64,000 nucleotides of DNA, taken from Gluconacetobacter tumulisoli (GTDB taxonomy: Bacteria; Pseudomonadota; Alphaproteobacteria; Acetobacterales; Acetobacteraceae). The position numbers were made by a program, and so were the translations under genes. The notes below the pieces were generated by a model that saw only the letters and a program-made list of their open reading frames with translations, searched no databases and had not been told where the DNA came from. Of this stretch, positions 26,556 to 34,555 are shown piece after piece. The DNA lies in NCBI RefSeq assembly GCF_014174155.1, contig NZ_JABEQM010000011.1:1-64000 (forward strand), written 5' to 3'. Numbering within the stretch: the stretch's first letter is position 1; each line of letters begins with the position of its first letter.

Positions 26556-27067
26556 CAGGTCGCGACGCCGCGGCGCGGATCGTTGACCGCGCGGCGGGGT
26601 CCCCGCATCATGCGGAAATGCCCGAGTCCGCGCGCCCTCCGCAGACAGACGAAACCACGCCGGCCCCCGCGTCCACGCCCGATGGGGATGGGGCGGCCGA
26701 CGTGCTGGACCGGCTGTGGGCCGGGCTGGCCATCGCGGCCGCCCCCGCCGGGCCGGAGGCGGCGCCCGATCCGCAGGCCGACCACCGCGTCCGCCGTACC
26801 GCCCGGGCATTCGGCCTGCATGCCGAACATTGCCTGACGGCGCTGGTCGCCGACGATCCGGCGACGCTGGTGCGTGAGAGCGCCGACGTCCTGCAGACCC
26901 TGATGCAGCTGTGGGCGGCCCGGAGCGTCGCGCCCGATGCCGTGTGGACCGAACTGGATCGCCGGCTGCGGGTCGGCAACCTGCTGCTCTCGCTGAACGC
27001 GCCGGCACGCGGGAGCGGGCGGGCCATTACCCGCCCGTGGAAGATCCGCACGACCAAGCTGCCCTGA
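26552..27067 (+). CDS. HisE-like (phosphoribosyl-ATP pyrophosphatase superfamily) divergent protein
   Basis: The GTG at 26552 overlaps the MocR stop (GTGA) and has AAGGG five bases upstream, giving 171 residues; the ATG at 26618 is the alternative. RVRRTARAFGLHAEH followed by DDPATLVRESADVLQTLMQL and SVAPDAVWTELDRR has the layout of HisE (K.gEEa.E...A.....lv.E.ADllyHl). The first acidic pair, which binds Mg2+ in HisE/MazG enzymes, is replaced by LHAEH, so pyrophosphohydrolase activity is doubtful. A Pro/Asp-rich N-terminus is unrelated to HisE. It may be a paralogue with a new role rather than the histidine-pathway enzyme. Confidence 0.6.
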   Translation: MTGRDAAARIVDRAAGSPHHAEMPESARPPQTDETTPAPASTPDGDGAADVLDRLWAGLAIAAAPAGPEAAPDPQADHRVRRTARAFGLHAEHCLTALVADDPATLVRESADVLQTLMQLWAARSVAPDAVWTELDRRLRVGNLLLSLNAPARGSGRAITRPWKIRTTKLP

Positions 27068-27298
27068 TCGGCCACCGCGTTCAGAGGGGGGCGGGACGCC
27101 GCCCGATCTTTCCCCTGTCGTCGACGGACGGGCGATGGCATAAGCTGCTCCACCGGACGGCCCGCCGCCGTCCGCGCACCGGAACGGAAGGAACGTGACG
27201 GCCCCCATGCACCGGGTCCCTGCCCCCCTTGCGCCTCGTCCCGCATCCGCCTGGGCGGCTTTTCCCCTGGCGCACACCGCGCCCCTGGATCGTGGCCG

Positions 27299-27829
27299 AT
27301 GAACTGGAACTGGGCCGACCTGCTGTGCGGCGGTGTCATCGTCGTGTCCGCCCTGTTCGGCTACGGGCGCGGCCTGGTGCGGGAAATCCTGGGACTGGCC
27401 GGCTGGATCGGGGCCGTGGTGCTGGCGGCCCGCTGGACCGGATCGCTGCAGCCGGTCGCCGCCCGCTGGATCGCCAATCCGCTGGCGGCCAACGCCGTCG
27501 CCTTCGCCGTGCCGTTCATCGGCCTGCTGGTCGTCTTCACCCTGATCGCGCAGGCCTGCGGCCGCCGCGCGCGCGGGTCGGCCCTGGGCGGGCTGGACGG
27601 CACGCTGGGGCTGCTGTTCGGCGGGGCGCGCGGCTATGGCGTGCTGGTCGCGCTGTATCTGGTGGCCAGCCTGGTTACCCCGCCCGCATCGTGGCCGGAC
27701 GAGGTCCGGGACGCCCGGAGCCTGCCGTTGGTGGCGCAGGGGGCCTTCTATCTGGCCCCCTTCCTTCCCATTTCCATGCAGCCGCGCCTTGCGCAACCGG
27801 GGCAGACGCGCCATGACGCCCCGATCTGA
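27299..27829 (+). CDS. cvpA: CvpA family membrane protein
   Basis: The 176-residue protein has four predicted membrane helices: LLCGGVIVVSALFGYGRGLV, EILGLAGWIGAVVLAARW, NAVAFAVPFIGLLVVFTLIAQ and GYGVLVALYLVASLV. FGYGRGLVREILGLAGWIGA is the CvpA signature. CvpA is needed for colicin V production and envelope stress tolerance in enterics. It commonly precedes purF, as here (48 bases apart). Confidence 0.9.
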   Translation: MNWNWADLLCGGVIVVSALFGYGRGLVREILGLAGWIGAVVLAARWTGSLQPVAARWIANPLAANAVAFAVPFIGLLVVFTLIAQACGRRARGSALGGLDGTLGLLFGGARGYGVLVALYLVASLVTPPASWPDEVRDARSLPLVAQGAFYLAPFLPISMQPRLAQPGQTRHDAPI

Positions 27830-27877
27830 ACCCTTACGAGGCCGCCCCCCGGGCCTGTCGAGGAAAGACCGCTGACC

Positions 27878-29407
27878 ATGTCCACCCGTTCCCCCGCCCC
27901 CGACGGCCCCGCCTTCCTGCATGACCCTGCCTTTGCGCGGGACGACGTGGCGCCGCAATGGCAGCACGACGACAAGCCGCACGAGGAATGCGGGGTCTTC
28001 GGCGTCTGGAACGTCAAGGACGCGTCGGCGCTGACGGCGCTCGGCCTGCATGCCCTGCAGCATCGCGGGCAGGAAGCGACGGGAATCGTCTCGTACGACG
28101 GGGAACGGTTCCACACCCACAAGGGGCTGGGGCTGGTCGGCGACGTGTTCGGCGACGCAAGGGTGATGGCCACCCTGCCGGGCCATCGCGCGGTGGGGCA
28201 CAACCGCTACGCCACCACCGGGGCGACGTTGATCCGCAACGTCCAGCCCTTGTTCGCGGATTTCGAATTCGGCGGCCTGGCGGTCGCGCATAACGGCAAC
28301 CTGACGAACGCCGAGACCCTGAAGCGCGCGCTGGTGCGCCGGGGCTGCATCTTCCAGTCCACCACGGACAGCGAGGTGTTCATCCACCTGATCGCGATCT
28401 CGCTGTACGCCAACGTGGTCGACCGGCTGATCGACGCGCTGAAGCAGGTGCTGGGCGCCTATTCGCTGGTGGCGCTGTCGCGCGACGCGCTGATCGGCGT
28501 GCGCGACCCGCTGGGCGTGCGGCCGCTGATCCTGGGCCGCATCGCCGGCGAGGACGGTGGCGCCCCGTCCTGGGTCCTGGCCAGCGAGACCTGCGCGCTG
28601 GATATCGTCGGCGCCGAATTCGTCCGCGACGTCGAACCGGGCGAGATCGTCATCATCAATAATGACGGCGTGCGCTCGATCAAGCCGTTCGGCGAGCAGA
28701 AATCACGCTTCTGCGTGTTCGAATACATCTATTTCGCCCGCCCCGACTCGGTCCTCGACGGCCAGCCGGTCTATGAGGCGCGCAAGCGCATCGGCGTGGA
28801 ACTGGCGCGCGAAAGCGCGGTCGAGGCCGACGTCATCGTCCCGGTGCCCGATTCCGGCGTGCCCTCCGCCATGGGCTATGCGTCGGCCAGCGGCATTCCC
28901 TTCGAACTGGGGATCATCCGCAACCATTATGTCGGCCGGACCTTCATCGAACCGACCGACCAGATCCGCCACCTGGGCGTGAAGCTGAAGCATTCGACCA
29001 ACCGCCCGGTGCTGGACGGCAAGCGGGTGATCCTGGTCGACGATTCGATCGTGCGCGGCACCACGTCGCGCAAGATCGTGGACATGGTCCGCGCCGCCGG
29101 CGCGCGCGAGGTGCACATGCGCATCTCCTCGCCCCCCACGACGCATTCGTGCTTCTACGGCATCGACACGCCGGAGCGTAGCAAGCTGTTGGCGGCGCAG
29201 CACGACCTCAAGGAAATGGCCGAGCTGATCGGCGTCGACAGCCTGGCCTTCATCTCGTTCGACGGGCTGTACCGCGCGCTGGGCCATGCCGACCGGACGG
29301 CGGCGCAGGGCCGGTATTGCGACGCGTGCTTCACCGGCGATTATCCGATCCCGCTGGTCGACCACGAAGCCGAAGGCGGTGACACCGCATTCGTCCCCGC
29401 CGCATGA
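27878..29407 (+). CDS. purF: Amidophosphoribosyltransferase PurF
   Basis: PurF catalyses the first committed purine step, PRPP plus glutamine to phosphoribosylamine. In the 509-residue protein the nucleophile Cys38 (PHEECGVFGVW) follows a 37-residue extension, to be cleaved as in Bacillus-type PurF. The glutaminase has GHNRYATTGAT and HNGNLTNAETL. The PRPP loop is VILVDDSIVRGTTS. Cysteines in ETCALDIVG, HSCFYG and RYCDACF match the 4Fe-4S ligands of the iron-sulfur subclass. Its stop overlaps the next start (ATGA). Confidence 0.96.
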   Translation: MSTRSPAPDGPAFLHDPAFARDDVAPQWQHDDKPHEECGVFGVWNVKDASALTALGLHALQHRGQEATGIVSYDGERFHTHKGLGLVGDVFGDARVMATLPGHRAVGHNRYATTGATLIRNVQPLFADFEFGGLAVAHNGNLTNAETLKRALVRRGCIFQSTTDSEVFIHLIAISLYANVVDRLIDALKQVLGAYSLVALSRDALIGVRDPLGVRPLILGRIAGEDGGAPSWVLASETCALDIVGAEFVRDVEPGEIVIINNDGVRSIKPFGEQKSRFCVFEYIYFARPDSVLDGQPVYEARKRIGVELARESAVEADVIVPVPDSGVPSAMGYASASGIPFELGIIRNHYVGRTFIEPTDQIRHLGVKLKHSTNRPVLDGKRVILVDDSIVRGTTSRKIVDMVRAAGAREVHMRISSPPTTHSCFYGIDTPERSKLLAAQHDLKEMAELIGVDSLAFISFDGLYRALGHADRTAAQGRYCDACFTGDYPIPLVDHEAEGGDTAFVPAA

Positions 29408-30165
29408 CCGCAGGGCCCGACGCCGGGACGCACGATACGGAGACAGGGGAACGGGAACCGCTGGAGGGCCGGGTCGCGCTGGTCACCGGGGCCAGCCGGG
29501 GAATCGGCCGGGCCTGCGCGATGGCGCTGGCGGCGGCCGGCGCACATTGCATCCTGACCGCCCGCAGCCAGGGCGGGCTGGAGGAGACCGACGACCTGAT
29601 CCGCCGCCGCACCGGGCGGGCATCCACGTTGCTGCCGCTGGACCTGCGGGACGGTGCGGCGATCGACGCGCTGGGCCCCTCGATTGCCGACCGGTTCGGA
29701 CGGCTGGACGTGATGGTGCATTGCGCCGCCATGCTGGGCGTGCTGACGCCCGTCACCCACATGCGCGACACCGATTGGACGGCCACGCTGGCCGTCAATG
29801 CCACCGCCGCCTGGCGCCTGATCCGCACCATCGCCCCATTGCTGGAACACGCACCGGCGGGCCGGGCCGTGTTCCTGACCGACGGGCATGCCGTCCGTCC
29901 GGCCAGCTTCTGGGGCATGATGGCGGCATCCAAGGCGGCGATGGAGGCCATGGTCCTGACCTGGGCCGAGGAAATTCCGCCCGGATCGGGCCTGCGGATC
30001 AATCTGTACGATCCCGGCCCCGTCGCCACGCGCCTGCGGGTGCAGGCCATGCCCGCCGCCGACCTGTCATCCCTGCCCGGCCCCGATGCGGCCGGGGCCG
30101 CGGTGGCGGCGCTGTGCCTGCCGGCCGAAACCCGGCACGGGCAGCGGATCGCCGCCGCGACCTGA
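29404..30165 (+). CDS. SDR-fold protein with replaced catalytic residues
   Basis: The protein has 253 residues with an intact NAD(P)-binding glycine motif TGASRGIG (29-36), CAAM near 107 and Asn132. By alignment to YciK-type short-chain dehydrogenases (SSSVG...WGAYAASK), the catalytic Ser is Asp160 (FLTDGHA) and the catalytic Tyr is Met173 (WGMMAASK); only Lys177 remains. Classical dehydrogenase chemistry is therefore unlikely, and a regulatory or scaffold role, or altered catalysis, is possible. It overlaps purF by ATGA, so it is co-translated with it. Confidence 0.85.
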   Translation: MTAGPDAGTHDTETGEREPLEGRVALVTGASRGIGRACAMALAAAGAHCILTARSQGGLEETDDLIRRRTGRASTLLPLDLRDGAAIDALGPSIADRFGRLDVMVHCAAMLGVLTPVTHMRDTDWTATLAVNATAAWRLIRTIAPLLEHAPAGRAVFLTDGHAVRPASFWGMMAASKAAMEAMVLTWAEEIPPGSGLRINLYDPGPVATRLRVQAMPAADLSSLPGPDAAGAAVAALCLPAETRHGQRIAAAT

Positions 30166-30193
30166 CGCTGACTATGCCGGGCAGGCGCCGGCT

Positions 30194-30208
30194 GCTATAA
30201 CATCAGAA
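30194..30208 (+). promoter_or_regulatory. Extended -10 promoter placing a leaderless start at ybaK
   Basis: TGC-TATAAC (30194-30201) is an extended -10 element ending six bases before the ybaK ATG at 30208, so transcription would begin at or next to the A of the start codon. No ribosome binding site is visible, consistent with a leaderless mRNA. No good -35 box is present. Confidence 0.45.
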
Positions 30209-30687
30209 TGGGCAGGAATACTCCGGCAACGGTGGCACTGGGGCGCGCGGGAATCGCGTTTTCCCCGGTCGAATATACCTACGACCCGTCGGCCGACCGG
30301 TTGGGCGTGCAGGCCGCCGAGGCGATCGGCGAGCCGCCTTCGCGCGTCTACAAGACCCTGATGGCCGAAATCGATGGCCGGCCGGTCTGCGTCGTCATCC
30401 CTTCGGACCATGAGGTCAGCATGAAGAAGCTGGCGGCCGCCTTCGACGGCAAATCGGCGAAGATGATGAAACCCGCCGATGCCGAGCGGATCACCGGCTT
30501 CAGGGTCGGCGGCATCAGCCCGTTCGGGCAGAAGCGCAAGGTGCCCACGGCCTTCGCCCGGCAGGCGGCGGGCCTGCCCTATCTCTACACCAACGGGGGG
30601 CAGCGGGGATTGCAGGTGCGCCTGGCCCCCGATGACGCGCTGCGCGCGTGCGACGGCTGCCTGGCGGACCTGACCGCAGGCGAATGA
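30208..30687 (+). CDS. ybaK: Cys-tRNA(Pro) deacylase YbaK
   Basis: YbaK hydrolyses cysteine mis-attached to tRNA-Pro by prolyl-tRNA synthetase. The 159-residue protein is full length for the family, with SRVYKTLMAEIDGRPVCVVIP containing the conserved Lys, then KKLAAAFDGKSAKMMKPADAERITGFRVGGISPFG, the most conserved YbaK region (quoted in two parts: KKLAAAF and GGISPFGQKR). The C-terminus NGGQRGLQVRLAP fits. It is on the same strand as purF and the SDR gene but seems to have its own promoter. Confidence 0.93.
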   Translation: MGRNTPATVALGRAGIAFSPVEYTYDPSADRLGVQAAEAIGEPPSRVYKTLMAEIDGRPVCVVIPSDHEVSMKKLAAAFDGKSAKMMKPADAERITGFRVGGISPFGQKRKVPTAFARQAAGLPYLYTNGGQRGLQVRLAPDDALRACDGCLADLTAGE

Positions 30688-30691
30688 ACCG

Positions 30692-30707
30692 CCGGGGAGA
30701 TCCCCGG
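30692..30707. terminator. Hairpin between convergent ybaK and ompH-like gene
   Basis: CCGGGGA (30692-30698) and TCCCCGG (30701-30707) form a 7-bp stem directly after the ybaK stop and 11 bases before the end of the opposing gene, suitable for bidirectional termination. Confidence 0.5.
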
Positions 30708-30717
30708 GCGAAGGCAG

Positions 30718-31530
30718 TCAGCCCTGCTGGTCCTGGGGACCGGGCTCGGTCATCTGTACCGGGGCGGTCGGGAACCGGCCCGATTTCGCGATCACTTCCG
30801 GATCCTCGTTCTCGGCCGGCAGGTAGACATGCGGCAGGATGGCATTCAGGCGGGTGGCGACCTGCTGGCTGATATCGACCTCCGGCCCATGCAGGACGGT
30901 CAGGCCGGACTGCACGACCATCGTCAGGCCCCGCGACTTGCCGATCGTATTGACGACCTGGGCCACCTCGCGCTGGACCTGATTCATCGCAACCTGGATG
31001 TCTTCCTGCAGGATACGGTTGCGTTCGCCGAATTTCCGCTGGTCCGACGCCACCCGCTGCTGCAGGGCCCGCTGCTGGATCTCGGCCTGTTCGCGCGGGG
31101 CGTTCAGCATCCGCTGGCGCAGGGCCTGGATCTGGGTTTCCTCGGCGCGGACCTCCTGGATCAATTTCTCGCGCCGGGCGCCCATTTCCTGCTCCACCTG
31201 CTGGACGGCGACGGACTGGCGCATGATCTCGCCGGTATCGAAGACGCCGATCACCGGCTGGGGCGGGCGGACGCCGGCCGGCAGGGTGCCGAAGGTCGGC
31301 ACGATCGGCGCGGGCAGCACCGGCTCGGCGGGGGCGCCGTCCGGCCCGGCCTCGGCCGCCGGGGCGGGCGCGGGGGCCGCGGCGGGAGCCGCCGCCGTGG
31401 CGGCGGCACGGGGTGCAGGCGCGGCCATGGCCGGCGCGATGCCCGAGACCGCGACCAGGCCGGCCAGGATCCACCGTCGCGCCGGGCGCGTCCCGGTCCG
31501 GCCGTCTTCGGCGCTGAAGGCTTCCGTCAT
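30718..31530 (-). CDS. OmpH/Skp-family periplasmic chaperone-like protein
   Basis: From ATG 31530 the 270-residue protein has a signal sequence (RRWILAGLVAVSGIAPAMA), an Ala/Pro-rich linker (about 35-75) and an OmpH domain. VIGVFDTGEIMRQSVAVQQVEQEM starts a long coiled-coil rich in Gln and Arg (EIQQRALQQRVASDQRKF), followed by the OmpH C-terminal segment (IGKSRGLTMVVQSGLTVLHGPEVDIS). Skp-like trimers hold outer-membrane proteins in the periplasm. The usual bamA/lpx neighbours of skp are absent, so this may be a second copy or a specialised paralogue. Confidence 0.82.
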   Translation of the reverse strand: MTEAFSAEDGRTGTRPARRWILAGLVAVSGIAPAMAAPAPRAAATAAAPAAAPAPAPAAEAGPDGAPAEPVLPAPIVPTFGTLPAGVRPPQPVIGVFDTGEIMRQSVAVQQVEQEMGARREKLIQEVRAEETQIQALRQRMLNAPREQAEIQQRALQQRVASDQRKFGERNRILQEDIQVAMNQVQREVAQVVNTIGKSRGLTMVVQSGLTVLHGPEVDISQQVATRLNAILPHVYLPAENEDPEVIAKSGRFPTAPVQMTEPGPQDQQG

Positions 31531-31725
31531 GATCCCGATCCGTGGCTGTTGCAGGCGATACATGTTCCGTTGCCTAGCGGATCGGCGGGGACGTGACCAG
31601 TCCCGCGACCGCAAACGTGCAAGATCGCCGATGAACGGCGCGACCGCCTGTGCGATAATCATGCGCGCCGGGGAAAGGCAGGATCTGGCGGATCCCCGAA
31701 CGCGCGCATCCGGAAAGGCTGAACC

Positions 31726-32118
31726 ATGACATCAGAGTACAGGATGAAAGGGTACGGGACGCTGGCCCTGGCCCTCTTGTCCACCCTGCCGCTGCTGGCC
31801 CACGGCGTGCCGGCCCGCGCGCAGACCGCACCGTCCCCCCCGCATTCGGCCTATCCCGACGGGACCGGGGATTCGCTGATCGACCGGCTGAACGCGGCGC
31901 AATTGGCCCCGAACTATCAGGGTCAGGTCTATTATTCCGGCCAGCCGATCCCGCAGGCGCGCCCGTTGGACGTCCAGCAGCTTCCCCCCGACGTGCCGCA
32001 GGTCGTGCCCCCGCCCCCGGTCGGCGAACGCGCGCCCCAGCCCTCAATGCGCCCGCCCGGAGTCCCGCCCGCCCTGCCGCCGCCGATGCCGCCCTGCGCC
32101 GCCAGTTCCTCCTGCTGA
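31726..32118 (+). CDS. Small exported Pro-rich hypothetical protein
   Basis: The 130-residue protein has a signal peptide (GTLALALLSTLPLLAHGVPARA) and a low-complexity body rich in Pro, Gln and Ser, ending in a Cys-containing tail (PPCAASSSC). AAAGG precedes the ATG at 31726; ATG 31744 is an alternative start. No known domain is visible. It is divergent from the OmpH-like gene. Confidence 0.55.
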   Translation: MTSEYRMKGYGTLALALLSTLPLLAHGVPARAQTAPSPPHSAYPDGTGDSLIDRLNAAQLAPNYQGQVYYSGQPIPQARPLDVQQLPPDVPQVVPPPPVGERAPQPSMRPPGVPPALPPPMPPCAASSSC

Positions 32119-32134
32119 TGGCCCTGCCGACGAT

Positions 32135-32165
32135 CCGGGATGTTGAAAAATCGATAACATCCCGG
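32135..32165. terminator. Inverted repeat CCGGGATGTT/AACATCCCGG
   Basis: A perfect 10-bp inverted repeat (32135-32144 and 32156-32165, 11-base loop) follows the small Pro-rich gene by 16 bases and ends in TTTCG. It probably terminates the plus-strand gene. Confidence 0.55.
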
Positions 32166-32281
32166 TTTCGTCATAATTCGGTTACATTTCAATCCTACAG
32201 TCTGCGATGTGACGTCGGTGCGTGATGCAAAATGTTCCCGGCGTCACGCCTGCGAATCTCCCGGATCCGGACGACGGCGCC

Positions 32282-32752
32282 CTATAGCCGCCACAGCAGC
32301 GGCGTGTGCGACAGGAAGATCAGCCCCAGTCCCGACGCAAACAGCACCTTCAGCGCCAGCGGCCCCCCGGCCGACACCAGCGCATCCAGCGTCAGCATCT
32401 GCATGCATGGGTCGATCGGCTCCTGCCGTCCGTCCGCGGCAATGCCCCCCGGCACCACGATGCGCGCACGCCATTCCTGCCGTTGCCGCACCTGTTCGCC
32501 GAGCGAAATCCGCGCCCGGTCGTACAATATGCCGACATAGCGATCCAGGTCCTCGACCCGGTACATCGGGTCGCGTCCATGCCGCACCGCCGGACGAGGA
32601 CCCGCCCCCAGCAGGCCCAGGACCCGTAGCCGTCGGCTCGGCACGCCCAGATAGGCCGCAGCCTCATGCAAGGGCAGCATGCGCCGAAGTGGGAAAGCGT
32701 GGACAGTCGCCGCGCCGTCGCTGACGCCGTCCACTGGCGACCGGCCATTCAT
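32282..32752 (-). CDS. HTH domain protein with C-terminal membrane segment
   Basis: The 156-residue protein is not assigned to a named family. Residues 25-75 (MLPLHEAAAYLGVPSRRLRV, then YRVEDLDRYV) look like an excisionase/MerR-type helix-turn-helix. The C-terminus (ALKVLFASGLGLIFLSHTPLLW) is a single transmembrane-like helix. A membrane-anchored DNA-binding protein would be unusual. GGGA lies immediately before the ATG at 32752. Internal starts at the MLPLHEAAAY methionine are possible. Confidence 0.5.
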   Translation of the reverse strand: MNGRSPVDGVSDGAATVHAFPLRRMLPLHEAAAYLGVPSRRLRVLGLLGAGPRPAVRHGRDPMYRVEDLDRYVGILYDRARISLGEQVRQRQEWRARIVVPGGIAADGRQEPIDPCMQMLTLDALVSAGGPLALKVLFASGLGLIFLSHTPLLWRL

Positions 32753-32864
32753 TCCCGGAATGGTGTTGTGGATCGGCTTTTGCTGTCAATCACAACCTTC
32801 AAAACCCTGCCCCGGGATTTCTATAACCCCTATGCGGGCTTTCCCGATGGGGCAGAAGGAAGGG

Positions 32865-33242
32865 TCAACGGCAGACGTGGCGGTTCCCGTCGGCGCCGAT
32901 ATAGGTGCCGGTCAACGGGTCGAAGCACGCATTGGCGACGCAGCTGTTCCCCGACGCCAGGGGGGCGGGGTTCACCCGGGCCCCTGTGGCGACGGCCGCG
33001 CGCGCCGCGGCACCGCAGAGCGGGGTGTTCAGCGGCGCGGACGGATCGTTGACCAGTTGCGCCTCGTTCGCCGGGGGTGGGGCCTCCACCACCGTGCCGG
33101 GCGCGAATTGCAGGGGCGGCCGGCGGGGAACGGCCTGCGCCGCCGGCCGCGCCACCGGTTGCGGCGCGCAGGCCGCCAGCCCCGAGAGCATCATCACCGC
33201 GACCGCAAGGCGCGCGACGGGGGGCCGGGGGCAATCGTTCAT
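32865..33242 (-). CDS. Small lipoprotein of unknown function
   Basis: The ATG at 33242 with AGGAA upstream gives 125 residues. The signal peptide ends in lipobox LAAC (Cys about residue 25). The mature part has an Ala/Pro-rich linker and a C-terminal segment with three Cys (SCVANACFDPLTGTYIG, ending NRHVCR) that may form disulfides. No named domain is recognised. The cell location is probably the inner face of the outer membrane. Confidence 0.65.
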   Translation of the reverse strand: MNDCPRPPVARLAVAVMMLSGLAACAPQPVARPAAQAVPRRPPLQFAPGTVVEAPPPANEAQLVNDPSAPLNTPLCGAAARAAVATGARVNPAPLASGNSCVANACFDPLTGTYIGADGNRHVCR

Positions 33243-33339
33243 GACATATTCCTGGTCAAAGCTGTGCAAAAGACATGCCCGTCGGCGACCCGACGCGACG
33301 CTGCCGTAGTCCCGCACTGTCGCGCGACAATGCGCATTT

Positions 33340-33518
33340 GCAAACAGCCCTTTCGCGCCGCTTCGCCCGTTCCCGGGCGGCCCGATACATGCCCCCGTGT
33401 TCCCCCGCCCGTCGTATGGTTCCGGGCACCGGAACGAGGCGGGCTTGATGGCCGCCCGCCGCAGCGTGCAGGAAACGCGCGTCGGATCCGCCAACCGGGC
33501 GGATTTCAAACCAGCCTC
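33340..33518. repeat. Dispersed palindromic element, copy 4 (degenerate)
   Basis: The core shares GGTTCCGGGCACCGGA, CTTGATGGCCG and CAGGAAACGCGCGTCGGATC with the other copies, most closely the copy at 51868-52017. The arms are diverged (CCCGGGCGG near 33375 and CCGGGCGG near 33495). The right end touches the stop of the GT32-like gene at 33519, as in copies 2 and 3. Confidence 0.65.
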
Positions 33519-34418
33519 TCAGACCTGCTTCGGATAATAGGTCCGATAGGTGCGTCCCACGCTCGGGATCACCTCCTTGATGATGCTCTTGATTCCAAGC
33601 GCCTTGCCGTTCAGCCGGAACCTGAAATTCTCGATCACGTGTCGCATGACATCTTCCGGATACGTCGCTGCGAAATATCCCAGGGCGTTACAGGCGGCGA
33701 GATGTTCGTAAAGGAACGATCCCATCGGCGGCGCCACGTCCTTCCAGTACCCCAGTCTGACGAGAATATTGTTGAACAGATGAACCGTAATGGCATTCAT
33801 GCATTTTTCAGAACATTCATCCCTGAATTCGGGCAACAGGACTTTGTAGATATCACTGTGCGAAATGGGATAGAACATGTCCTGCCGTGAAAGACGCGGC
33901 CGATTTTCCTTGCCGGGAAGCAATCTTGTCAGCAGCAATGGGCCGGTTTCCCCCCATTTCAGATTCTTGCCGATCCGCTGCATGGTTTCGTCCGTCAGGC
34001 GTTTCAGCAACGTCGTATCGTCGGTGTAAAAAATGGCGCCGTTGACGCCGCTTTCGTCCTCGAGGGGAAGAATTTCATGGTTCTGGAACGGAATGCTGTC
34101 CGAAATCAGCAGGACATCCAGATCGATCCAGACCAGATCCCGCATCGCATTCATGCGATAGCGAAAGATATCCGAAAAATGGCCAAGATCGGGCTTGCCA
34201 TTATACAGGAACCGGGATTCCAGGTCGCGCGAAACAATGGTACTCGCGTCATCCACCCTGATACCGTCTGGAACATTTGAAATATTTTCAAAGGAAAAGA
34301 GCGTGACGTCATATCCCCTGGAGGCAAATGACGCGAGGCATGCCTGTTCCAGCGCCGAAAGCACTGTACCATGCCAGAAGGTTCCAAAGCCATGCCCTGG
34401 AAAGCGAGTGGTATCCAT
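33519..34418 (-). CDS. GT32-like glycosyltransferase with DXD motif
   Basis: The protein has 299 residues. FGTFWHGTVLSALEQACLASF is the N-terminal motif of bacterial relatives of alpha-1,4-galactosyltransferases, FSDIFRYRM and VWIDLDVLLI supply the DXD metal/sugar-nucleotide site, and AITVHLFNNILVRLGYWKDV matches the C-terminal HLwN region of that group. It probably adds a sugar to a surface polysaccharide. AT-richer codon use than its neighbours and isolation from other glycan genes suggest horizontal acquisition. Confidence 0.78.
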   Translation of the reverse strand: MDTTRFPGHGFGTFWHGTVLSALEQACLASFASRGYDVTLFSFENISNVPDGIRVDDASTIVSRDLESRFLYNGKPDLGHFSDIFRYRMNAMRDLVWIDLDVLLISDSIPFQNHEILPLEDESGVNGAIFYTDDTTLLKRLTDETMQRIGKNLKWGETGPLLLTRLLPGKENRPRLSRQDMFYPISHSDIYKVLLPEFRDECSEKCMNAITVHLFNNILVRLGYWKDVAPPMGSFLYEHLAACNALGYFAATYPEDVMRHVIENFRFRLNGKALGIKSIIKEVIPSVGRTYRTYYPKQV

Positions 34419-34555
34419 CTCGGCGCCCCTTGCATTTGCCGCGGCATAACGTCACCCGGTCAAGGGGGTTCCCGTGGCTGCGTCCTTATGCGATCCGGGA
34501 CCCGCATCGCGGACCAACGGATCGATTTCCAAGGGCGATCGGCCTGTGGCGGGTA

